Shown one piece after another: positions 53,805-64,000 of a DNA stretch of 64,000 bases (positions are counted from its first letter, which is position 1; each line of letters starts with the position of its first letter). A model generated the notes under the pieces. The model was given only the letters and a program-made list of their open reading frames with translations, was not told where the DNA came from and did no database searches. Source of the DNA: Cymodocea nodosa (taxonomy: Eukaryota > Streptophyta > Magnoliopsida > Alismatales > Cymodoceaceae). The stretch lies in the NCBI GenBank assembly GCA_036874045.1, contig JAZBRI010000011.1, forward strand, positions 15,828,001 through 15,892,000, read 5' to 3'. A program made the position numbers and the translations under genes.

Positions 53805-56550
53805 TGATTGGGAGGGCCTTTGCATTCAACATACTGTTTCATATCCCATTGTGGGTAGGAGTGCTTTTGATAGGAATGAGCACTCTTCTGCTCCTGGGCC
53901 TGCAAAGATATGGAGGTAATAATCAATCATTCATCTTGATTTATATTATGTGATTGACTCTGTCCAACTTCCAATATTTACATATGTACATTTTCTCAAA
54001 CAAGTAACTATTATCTGCTTGTAAAATAGGCTTCACAGCCTGTTTCTCATGTGGTATTGGCTTTAAACAATATTTGTCCTTAATACATCAAGAAGACTCA
54101 GGTTCTATCAGAAACTAATTTACTAATCCAACATACTGTCACTGACCAAGAAGAGAAGTTTAGCTCTAAAACATAATTTAGTCAAGAAATATTCCTACCT
54201 GTCTGTAAATTAACTACCTTTGTTTCAAAAAAATTGATGTTTTTAGCTCCTTTACTCCTGAAATCTCCAAGCCCCCATTTTTCTTTATGTTTCATTCCAA
54301 CATTTCAGGTTAGGAAGCTTGAGATGCTGATTGCAATGCTGGTCTTGATAATGGCTGTGTGCTACTTTGGAGAACTGAGCTATGTCAAACCTCTAGCTTC
54401 TATAAGTTCTGCAGAGCCTATTTACGACCAAGTTGAATAGTAATAGACTTGTGACCGAAGCAATAGACCCCTCTTGGGAGCACTCATCATGCTGTAAGAA
54501 ACACAAAATTAATTGCCACATGTTTAAAAAAATAAATCATGCACACCCTAACACTAGTTAGCTTTGGATATCAAAGACTTTAGTTGGATCAGGTCCTCTC
54601 TCATTAAAATTTCCTGTGGATTTTTCCACTTGTCATTTTCTATATCATTCAGGTGGGTTTGGTGTTAAACATTATACATTACACCTTGGTATCTATCAAT
54701 CATTCCCACCATAGTGGTAAAAATAGCATTGAGACTGCTTCACATCAACAAAGCATTGATTTGCACAATAACTATATCAGCTTTGAACTTTTCAAACAGG
54801 CACAATCTTTTTCTACATTCGGCACTCGCGTTGTCAAGGAAGATACCCCCATCAACGCATGGAATCAACGTGAGAGGAAGAACGACAATCAATGAATTTG
54901 ATCAATCAGAAAGACAAGATAATTAGTGAACATGTATTTTCTTTGTTGTGTATGCTGTTGTGTATTTGAACATGCATTTCCTTTGGGAGAGCACATCTGT
55001 CACCGTAGTGGCCCTGCTCATCAACATCTCAGTGGTATCTGTCACAGCCTCATGAACATGTTTGTGCAGCCAATGCACTTTCATCTGAGAACAAGGAGAG
55101 GTCCAGCGATCTGACGCTCAATTCAGCTTCTTTTCTGCTCAAGGTTAGGATTCCATATGCAACTATAATGTGTTCAAACGAGTGGCTTGATGAGTAGATC
55201 TAAGGAATTTGGAAATTAAAATGCAGAATATTCTAACACTTGGAATCTACCTGAAAGCAAAAGTTTTCAAGCATTGGAATTTGGAAAATTTTAATAGAAT
55301 GTGGGAGATTAACATCATAGTTGCTGTTGAAATCTTAAATACATGTGTGTTCCTTAGATGGAGTCCTTGGACATTTGGCCAACTCTTAAACGACGATTAT
55401 AAAATACAACGTATGAATTGAAATCAAAATTTCTAGTATCTATTCAATTTGTGAAGAATATTTTGGGGAAATCAAGTTCCACGGTATATGCAATAGCACT
55501 GCTGGCTTCTGGACAGAGCACGACCATTACAGGCACTTATGCTGGTCGGTACATCATGCAGGTGATGATGATCAATGTAGTCTGTACTAATAATTGTAGA
55601 TCACATACAATACCACTGTTGTTCTTCTAAATCAAACCATTACCTACTCTTTACAAATGTCACAGGGTTTCTTAGATCTCAAGATGAAGAAATGGCTGAG
55701 AAATTTCATTACCCGTTGCATCTCCATCGCCCCTGGTCTCATTGTCTCCATCATCGGTGGCTCCTCTGGAGGTGGACGACTAATTATCACTACTTTGGTG
55801 GGTTGTGCTTTGCCTCTGGAAAGTGGAAACCTTGAAACCATAGCAAAAATTGATCGCTTTTATTTCATTGCAACCACACAGCACATGAAATACCTATTTG
55901 CATAAACACGGACCACAGCAACAGAATATTACCAACAGATGAACATCATCAGAGATCTTTGTTTTTGACTGTGTCTATGAGCAGATGATTTTGTCCTTTG
56001 AAGTACCATTTGCACTAATCCCCTTGCTCAAGTTCAGCACCAACCACACAAAGACGGGTCCTCACAAAAACTCCATCTATGTATGATTCTATTGCCTATA
56101 TTCTAACAGCTGCTTACGAATTCTATCCATTCTGATATTATCACTATTTTCTAGGTAACATGTTATTCAGATCATTGATTCATTGTGACATCATGGATAC
56201 TTGGATTAGCCATAATCAACATCTACTACCTCGTCATAGGCTTCGTTGGTTGGATCTTGGCAGCAAGATCCCTCATGTCATCCTCATCTTTCTTGGGATC
56301 ATTGTCTTCCCTCTGATGGTTGTCTACATGCCGTCCTGTACTTCATGTTAAGGAGGGACACGACAGTCATTCATTGCCACTGACAAGTTGTGGCAGATTG
56401 AAAGTGGAGACCGGTTTCCATGAACTTGAGAAGAATGGCATGTCCTACAGGAAAGATCTTGCTGACATCCCTTTGCCTCACATAAAGGCTTTTGGATGGA
56501 TAGATGCATTGTTGGCAGAAAGACAGTCACCGTTTTCTCATGCTTGCTGA
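53805..56550 (+). pseudogene. NRAMP metal-transporter pseudogene, 5'-truncated
   Basis: Fragments of an NRAMP (divalent metal/H+ symporter) appear in the right order with intron remnants. 53805-53915 encodes [19 protein letters not shown]. 54309-54440 encodes [19 protein letters not shown] and then a stop. About 54770-54890 encodes HNLFLHSALALSRKIPPSTH. About 54985-55110 (GPAH frame shifted, with stops) corresponds to VVALLINISVVSV. About 55430-55561 encodes [20 protein letters not shown]. 55666-55797 encodes [18 protein letters not shown]. 55985-56080 encodes [17 protein letters not shown]. 56155 to about 56550 encodes SWILGLAIINIYYLVIG with two in-frame stops. The N-terminal part with the DPGN motif is absent. 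The conserved MPH metal site before HNLFLHSAL is destroyed. The canonical junction between fragments 1 and 2 gives an immediate stop. Retained splice sites show it decayed from a genomic copy, not a retrocopy. Confidence 0.88.
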
Positions 56551-58231
56551 TTTTTCTTCCCATTGAATTCTGCTCGAACAGATTGAAAAATGTTATTTAT
56601 GGTACTTGAATGACAAATGTAAGTGACATCTATTGTAACCTATGTACAACAGAGCTTCATGATCCTTCGCTCAGACAATAATTGTAGAGATTGAACCACT
56701 GAAACATGAATGTTCCAGATATTATGCAATTTACAGCATCTTTCCAAAAACTCGATCAATAAATTGCTGATATATGTGTTGGGATCACTTTTCTTGAGTG
56801 ACAGAATCATGATTGGAGTGAACCAATTCATGATTAAATCATGGTTGAACCACTTTGACCAAAGCATCTAAACCGTTGAGTTCTTATGTTTTAAAAAAAT
56901 TCATGTTATATTCACTAAGGGGGAGATAATAAAGGAGAATATTAAGGATTATCCCTATTTGATTTTGTTATTAGAATCCACCTCTTTTTTATCTAGTGTC
57001 CTAACCCAGCCACTGTATAAGATGCAAGGTATTTTATGTGAATCAGAATTTTTCATTACTTTTGAATATTATAGGATTTGTTTAGATTGACCTTAATTAG
57101 ATCTTACGCATTACCCTAATAAAATTTACAAGAGTATGGAAATGGAAAGTTGGGTAATCACATTTTTATAATCTATTATATCATAACCCCATAATTGGTA
57201 TGCATCCATGCTTTTGAATTTGGATCATATGCAACACATGAATCAGCAGACGATTAAAAGGCTAGTGGGCATACAATTTGTTAAGTGAGATAAATAAGAC
57301 CATGTCACAAAGGGATGATTGACTTCGATTTATTGGTCCCAACCATTTGCAAACTCAGTTCTTTAACCAATCCTCACATCTTTAAATATGCTTGGTTTAA
57401 TTTGTTCATTTATGAACTTGCTTGCAACCTCATGGCTTAGGTACGACAGAAATTGTGATCCAAATCTATATGCTACCATCACACCTATCAAAGGTTGTTC
57501 TACATACCGTCATGGTGAACTAGGAAATAGAAAAAGAGGAATTTCAGATGTAGCTTAAGGTGAGTTAGTTGATTGGTTTCCATTTGTCAACGTTTTAACT
57601 GGAAAGAAACGTTGTTGAAAGTCCAACTCTTGCCTTCAGCAAGTGGAATGTGTTCAGATAACATTAATTTAGTTATTATTTGGTAAGACTCGTAGAAGAA
57701 GTAGGTCCTTAAGAAAAGTCAAAGAAGTTGGTTTCTAAGGTTCAATTTGAATTGAGATGTTTGGGTTCCAACTCCATCAAGATTCAGGAACATCTACTTT
57801 AGTTACTATAGTAAGTCAGAATTGGTGAAGCCCAAAAAGAATGTGAGCCATGGAAATCAGTTGAAAATCTGAACCATTGCAACTGGTGAATCCAAAAACA
57901 CACTCTAAGGTCTAAGAGTTTTTGGTTCGATTCCATTTTTGTGGACAGTGGTTTGGGACCAACTGAAAGAGATTGTTGTGCAAGTCTTCTCCTGCCAAAT
58001 TTCTCTCTTTAAAGCCTGTGCTAATCCTCAACATACAGCCACAAGTCAATTCTTCTTAATTTGGTAAAAAGATACTGTTGCCCTAAAGCGTAAGACCACC
58101 CAGCTGACTAAATTACTTGAAGGTTGTCAGTACAAGAGTCAAAATGACGAAACCAACCACTAAAGTGGAGACTTCTCAGACAAACCTAGATGACCTAATA
58201 ACCTGCTTTTTATTAATACTTCATCAGAAAG
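56551..58231. other. Intergenic, no gene seen
   Basis: Unique-looking AT-rich sequence. No coding, RNA or transposon signal was recognised. Confidence 0.45.
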
Positions 58232-58606
58232 ATGGACGCGATCGCACCGTCGTGGTTGATCACAAACATCTCTCAACCTCCAATCTCGCCAAGATTGGCT
58301 CCATCATCACAAGCAACCAGACTACGGTGTCATCATATAATAAATGTACCGCCAGTACCTGCTAGTTTTAGATGCAGGAGGAGGACGGAAGTGATGCGAG
58401 TTGGTGACATGAAGTGCAGAGACGATTCCTTCAAAAGACCAGGTACCGTTCCATTCCAGTGGGAGATCCAACCAGGCGTGCCCAAGCAAGACGTGTTCGA
58501 TCCGACGCCGTCAAGGCTCAATCCGCCGCCTCAGCTCCTACGTGTGTTCTCCCTCTTTCCGTCGTCGGAACAATACTACGGCCGGTCCTACCCCAAAAAG
58601 GGTTAG
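58232..58606 (+). CDS. Small protein or fragment with PG-VPF-WE-PG-PK motif
   Basis: One open frame of 124 codons from an ATG at 58232; a second ATG is at 58394. The part from residue 55 (MRVGDMKCRDDSFKRPGTVP) leads into PFQWEIQPGVPKQ, the signature of a family of uncharacterised plant proteins (DUF688-like). The local GC content is higher than the flanks. The predicted protein is shorter than usual family members, and the frame after PTPSRLNPPPQ does not look conserved. Downstream in another frame, near 58625-58700, a GCFGTKPFEHG segment could be the displaced C terminus. It is probably a decayed copy or a short gene of unknown function. Confidence 0.4.
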   Translation: MDAIAPSWLITNISQPPISPRLAPSSQATRLRCHHIINVPPVPASFRCRRRTEVMRVGDMKCRDDSFKRPGTVPFQWEIQPGVPKQDVFDPTPSRLNPPPQLLRVFSLFPSSEQYYGRSYPKKG

Positions 58607-59202
58607 GGTAGCGTGTTCTCCAATATGGCTCTGTTCCACCCCTTAGGCGGCTGCTTCGGCACCAAGCCGTTCGAGCATGGCGGTGATCGGAAGAACGAAG
58701 ATGGTAGAGGAAGTGGCATGAAGATTAAATAATGATCTATTTTTTACAATGATAGATTAATTTTTTTATAATGATAGATTTTTAAATTTAAGTATTATGA
58801 AAATTAAAATAGTTGTTATCTTTAATCAATTAAAGTATTATAATTGACTTTAAATTAACCTAACTGGATTATTAAAATTGATTGCAAGGAAAGAGTTGAG
58901 AATCATGAGCTGGAATTGATTTTGATATTATTTTTAATGTTTTTAAAAAGAAATTTTCGTTAATTTAATTTTAATTTATCCACGAAGGTGATTTGAGTGA
59001 GAAACCAAAAAGCAAGGGAATTAGCTCACCTTATAATAAAGTTAATTATTCAAAAACATATCATCGACTAACGAAGTCAAAATCTACAGGCAAAACAACT
59101 ATAGAGAGGTTATAAATTTCTATGTACACTAGGATAGCTTGTAAAATAATGCTATTGCAAATACATATATCAACAAAATTAATGGTTACTGGATACGGCA
59201 TG

Positions 59203-62200
59203 CTATCTTTCTCCAAGCAGAGATTCAAGGAGAGCGGCCTCCTCTTCCTGTCGAAATTAGAATCAAAACTACTAGTTAGAAGTTCCATACTTGCCATTTA
59301 TACTCTACTAAATAAAGATGCGTTCATTTGTTTTGATAGCAGTGAAGATTACAAATTTGGGAGGAAAGTCGCATACCACCAATGCATTGAACTCAGTCTC
59401 CTCATCTATAGCAGCAATAATGGCAGGGTCTTCTAAAAGTTCCTGCTCCCCAAGCACGTATAAAATAATTATAATTGTTGAATGCATTGAAGAAAATGGA
59501 TGAAAGGCATAATCCAAAATCGACGATAAGATAAATTATCGTGTTATCAAGAGGAAATGCAACATCGTCATCCCAGCAAATGTATTTTGTCGAAAAAAAT
59601 AAATAAAAACATTTGTTTAGTATCAAATGTCTGAAGAGAGAAGGTTCTTGATGAAACTGTGGTTTGCTTGTGAGTCCAATTTATACTTAAATAGCAACAC
59701 TACGTTTCATTGCATAATGCAAGTTCATCGAAAGCAATAAAAATTGTCGTAGTAGATTGATGGACTAATGAACTTATGCTTAGGATAGAATTATTTATAA
59801 GCTTATTTGCATCAATTAATAGATCATGTAACTACAAAACATTTGCATCAATAAGAAGAATAAAAGACACATAAAAGTTATGTTTAGAAGCATAAGTTAT
59901 GCTTCAAATTGCAGATATGATCACAATCTTTTTCAACAAAACTAGATTATTGGAAGATATATTTGTAGTTTTTTAGGTGATTCGTGATTTTTGTGAATGC
60001 AAGAGAAGTCGCAAAGACAATTTTAGAAATGCAAGATGATATTTCTATGACTATTTGTGAACTCGTTTGTACACCTTAAAAATAACAGAAAATAAAAAAA
60101 AGAAAGATTTAGAAAGTTACAGAAAGTCATGGAAAAGAAAATTACAAAAAATCAGCAAAAAAATGAATACTTGTGTACAATAAAGAATGTAATAGAAAAC
60201 AACAAATAATAATAAAATATATATTTAATAAAATACAATTATTCAACACTCTTAACAAGTTTATAAATAACATATAATTTTTACAATAAAAGATAATGAA
60301 ATATGATTTTTATGATTTATGATGGTAAAATATGATTTTTAAGATAAAAGATGATAAAATATGATTTATGATGATAAAATATAATTTTTAAGATAAAATA
60401 TGATTTTTATAATTTATGATGATAAAAAATGATTTTTATGATTTGTGATGATAAAATATGATTTTTAAGATGAAAGATATTAAAATATGATTTTTATGAT
60501 TTATGATGATAACATATAATTAATAAGGAAATTAAAAGAAAATTTTTGCTCACAAAGATAAATCATCACTTTTTGACTTTTTCGTACTTCTCAAAGTTGA
60601 AAAGTAGGTACAAAGAAAAATCTTTTCCAAAAGAGTTAAGGTAGAAATTTTATTAAATTTTCTTCTACTTTCTATCATGTACAAACACTATATATTTTAT
60701 CTTAATTTTCTATTACTTTTCTTTCTATCTTTTCCTATCACTTAACACCATGCACAAACCTCTCTTAAAATGTAAAGTTGTGTTTTCAAAGTAGTAAACA
60801 CTAGCCTTATAGGTATGGAAGAAAAAAAGCCTAACAATGGGTACAAGCAATAAAAATATTATTAAGCATCAACCTTCATATTTCAAATCATGATGAAAGT
60901 AGAGGAAAAACTCACATCGTCTGAAATTTGTAGGAGTCCCTCTTGGTTCTGCATGATAAAAAGCATGAACATTTAAAGAGGCAAACAATACCACTTAACA
61001 TTTGTCAAGGTAAAAACACAGAGGACTATGTGAAAATCTGAACATTAAGTGTACAGAATTGTGATAGATGACAAGATATGCTACTGCAGATTGATGCTTA
61101 TCACCTTAAGAAACTTAACAAAATTTACCTTCGTAGCAACAAATAATAGTGGATCAGATGGAGTATAAATCATATAATGAGAGCCATCCTGTAAATTTTA
61201 TAGAGGAACTAAATCAGTAGCATGATAAAATATAGTTTCCAACTATCAATGAAAATAGAATTTTTTTGGAGGGGCTTTTTATAGAAGAAGCTGAATGGTT
61301 GAAAGTAGAAACCGTAGTTAACTTCAAAATAGAAAAATATAGAGTAGATCCAATTAATTCCTTCAGTCTTCAGAGAAACTAATAAAGCTTTTCTTTCACA
61401 AATTCACAGAGATCTATGTTCATATAAGTGTGCATTTTCTTTGGCTAAGAAGTTGAATTTTCCATATCATTTTCTTCACAGCACATTTATAAAGAAATAA
61501 AAAATCACTAATGAGGAGCAATGGTATTAAGTTGAAGGATCCAGCCACCCATAATCAATATATGATATGAACATGAAGCAAGGAGATTATACGTTTTATT
61601 GGTTTTTAGTTGTATTTTATGCTAGTGTGGCATAGAGCTTGAATTTACAAGCAAAGACGCCACCACCAAAAAATAGAAACTATAAAGAAATTTTTGTAGA
61701 AAATGTAGATGTCCACTAAATTACATTGATAAGTTGTCCCCTAAATAAGAAGTTTTGAAATTTTCAAATTGTAACTAATACATGCACGAAGGCTGAAAAC
61801 CATCTTCTCACCTGATGAAAGCAAGTAATTTCAATACCTTCAGCAGGCAGGCCTTCAATATCATCACCGTTATCTGCAAGATTTTTCCCACTTCATTTTC
61901 AACAGGTAGAAGAAAGAATAAGGCTGAAGCATGAGATAAATGGAATATAGCTGTTATGCCTTTAAGTAAAACATTACTCAAGGTGATGACAATTATGTGG
62001 TCTAATAGACACAAAGGACAATCCTAAAAATGTCATTCAAATTATCAAATATTATACAAAAGAAGATCTTTAATGATTGAAAATGAGAAATATTCTTTAT
62101 AGATTTAGTCAACATCTAGGAATTTTATGCCTATATAATGATGTTGAGTTTCTACACACACGAAAGCAGTAAAACTCTACCAGTCACACACACACACAAA

Positions 62201-64000
62201 AAGAACACGAGAGAAGGTGGAACACAAGATTTAAGTGGTTCAACAAAAGTCTACAGGCAATGGTGGTATTTTGTTGCTCTTTCAACTCCTTACAACTTAG
62301 TTCGATGGTACACACACTCATAGTGTATCGTCGCTACTACATTACAAGGTTACAACATATCCTTTTATACATACACATTAAGGTACAGGGACATTATAGT
62401 AATAGCACCAAACAACAACACAACACATTCAACTACTCAAACACGTCGGACACTCACAATGTATCATCACTACTACAATACAAGGTTACAACATACCCTT
62501 TTATACACATACATTAGGACATAGAGACATCACAGTAATAACACCAAACAACAACACAACATGTTCAACTACTCGAACACGTCGGTTAGTTGAACTCCTA
62601 ACCTTTCAAACTATTGGAGTGTTGTCTTGCACCTTCGGTCATTTGAGGCAATAACTCTTCATCCTTCTCGGATACTTATCCCTTAACCATCTGAGTTTCA
62701 CAATCTTCAGCTTGTCGTTTTCTCACGTGAGAAACTTACTCTCCACATGACCAAAACTCATAGAGTTAGCGATAACTCTTCAAGTTTCTACCTTAACCCA
62801 ATGACTTTCCTTGTGTTGGGTGGTTGTAACTAACCTTTAATAGTAACTCGTCAATGCCTTTGGACATTTAACTCCCAATTGTCCAAACTTCATGACCTTT
62901 CCAACATTGGCTCATCAATCTTCGTTACAAGCTTTCTCGAGTTATATTGTGTCTTTCCGTCAGACACAAACTTCATAACTCACTATGTTGTCTAGTTAAC
63001 TCACCGACTGCACTTGTAAGTTTCTGCAACGATCGATCTATTGTCTCTTTCAGTAATGTCTCAACTTTCAACAATCACTACAAATTCAATCTGGTCTTGA
63101 TACATTGCATCTAGATCACAATCTCATTGCCCTTAATAAGGTAGTTTCCACACAACCCTAACAAATGATTAACTAATAAAATGCTAGATGTGTGATGTGG
63201 CAATCTGACTCAGACCAAGTTACCAATACTAACAAGTAGCAAATCAAATAATTGGTTAAATCTAACCATCCACCAACCTACCACTCCATTGCCGATTAGC
63301 TGATCATGACAATCAACTAGGCAAGCAATACCTTCCATGCTAGACAAACCAACCACAGCAAACATGTCCTTTTATGATCACAAACCATGTGCTGCCTAGC
63401 AACTGGTCAATTCTAACCTACCACCAACCACCACAACAAACATGTCCTCCAATAATCACATGCTAACTTCTCTTGAGGGCTTATAGTATTCCTCCCAAAC
63501 TAGGTTAGCCACTAATGATTGGCACAATAGTGGTGTGTGTGAGCAATCGGCAACACCATAGGGCAATCAACAAAGAATGACCAACAAGGCACGAATGGAG
63601 TCACACCTCCCAACACTGGCATGCAAATAACATGTGCATGTGTACTGCCTTGTCATTTTCCTGCCAATTATCACATCATTTTGGATGAAAGTCAAGGCAA
63701 AATTGGCACACAAATCAAAGGCAACGCCCATGTTGCAAAAAAATCTGCACATGTTTTGAGAGGCAAATAGAATCTCTTTGCCTTATGTATTTGTAGAGCT
63801 CACCATGATCTAAGAAGCAAGGTATTTAGTATCAATATCATTTCAAGTATTGATGTATCTTAAAAAATAGAAAGGCAAGGAAGATTTGAATTGAATAATA
63901 AGCACCAACCAGTCACAATTTTGAATCTTAGAATACATCTTGACTGCATGATCTAGTTAAATTACATAAATACCTGTCCGAAACTCAAGTATATCCTCGT
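59203..64000 (-). CDS. DUF3727-type plastid protein (5' end beyond window)
   Basis: The C-terminal part of a gene running off the right edge. Exons seen: 64000-63974 (partial), 61873-61812, 61188-61129, 60948-60916, 59442-59377 and 59247-59203, with compatible phases. The joined protein reads DGDD-type acidic text, then GIEITCFHQDGSHYMIYTPS, DPLLFVATKNQEGLLQISDD, ELLEDPAIIAAIDEETEFNA and EEEAALLESLLGER, stop. The pattern 'D-G-S-x-Y-x-I-Y-T-P-x-D-P' followed by an acidic 'AIDEETEFNALVEEEAALLESLLG' end matches the DUF3727 family of cyanobacteria and plant plastids; its function is unknown to me. Some exons are very short (33-66 nt). The introns hold a minisatellite (60.25-60.53 kb) and a repeat-rich insertion (62.15-63.5 kb). 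Confidence 0.82.
60250..60530. repeat. AT-rich minisatellite in a DUF3727-gene intron
   Basis: Irregular tandem copies of words such as ATGATTTTTATGATTTATGA and GATAAAATATGATTTTTAAG, repeated about six to eight times with a variable period of roughly 20-40 bp. It lies in the 1.5-kb intron between exons 60916 and 59442. Confidence 0.8.
62150..63500. mobile_element. Repeat-rich insertion in a DUF3727-gene intron
   Basis: The segment starts with a CA microsatellite (62188-62202), then GAACACAAGATTT-like text ending AGTGGTTC, a phrase common in dispersed plant LTR repeats. A direct duplication of about 137 bp follows (units from about 62322 and 62460, sharing ACCAAACAACAACACAACA and CACGTCGG). 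The composition is CT-rich on the plus strand and unlike the flanking intron. No transposon protein is encoded. Confidence 0.4.

Noticed and set aside
59122-59436. 104-codon plus-strand frame at the 3' end of the DUF3727 gene
   Set aside because: Antisense to two real exons of the minus-strand gene.

Overview
This is nuclear DNA from a flowering plant. The genes are split by GT-AG introns, the introns and spacers are AT-rich, and the encoded proteins belong to land-plant families. A monocot is my best guess, because the first gene resembles the EHD3 type of PHD-finger protein, but the species cannot be fixed from sequence alone.

Layout, left to right. (1) 545-4450 (-): an EHD3-like triple PHD-finger gene, 5 coding exons. 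(2) 5873-19054 (-): STAY-GREEN-LIKE (SGRL), 5 coding exons. Its second intron is 11.2 kb and holds a tandem array of tRNA-Gly(UCC) genes on the opposite strand. (3) 20633-26724 (-): a Golgi-type PMT methyltransferase of the PMT24/25/26 group, 8 coding exons. (4) 29601-34137 (-): an aldehyde dehydrogenase of family 3 (ALDH3H1-like), 10 coding exons. (5) 37662-39867 (-): a secreted A1-type aspartic protease, 8 coding exons. (6) 40888-42701 (+): the DNA repair glycosylase OGG1, 3 coding exons. (7) 45732-52857 (-): the SWI/SNF subunit SWI3C, 8 coding exons, with an apparent one-base reading-frame conflict in exon 7. (8) 53805-56550 (+): a decayed NRAMP metal-transporter pseudogene. (9) 58232-58606 (+): a small fragment with a PG-VPF-WE-PG-PK motif. 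(10) 59203 to beyond 64000 (-): a gene for a DUF3727-type, probably plastid, protein whose 5' part lies outside the window.

Exon models were built by hand. For nine of the ten loci (all except SWI3C and the NRAMP pseudogene) the exon lengths and phases add up to an open frame as far as the window allows. No operon-like logic links the genes; this is ordinary plant gene order. Chlorophyll metabolism (SGRL), cell-wall methylation (PMT), aldehyde detoxification (ALDH3), base-excision repair (OGG1) and chromatin (EHD3-like, SWI3C) are represented.

The most unusual part is 7.4-17.1 kb. Units of roughly 0.7-0.95 kb each carry a tRNA-Gly(UCC) gene plus an older decayed tRNA-Gly relic. Six copies are structurally intact, one is nearly intact, and the rest decay towards the array edges. 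A recent duplication of about 2.6 kb copied three of these genes. A second unusual structure is a 136-bp tandem repeat (4 units) that has multiplied the 5' splice site of SGRL exon 1.
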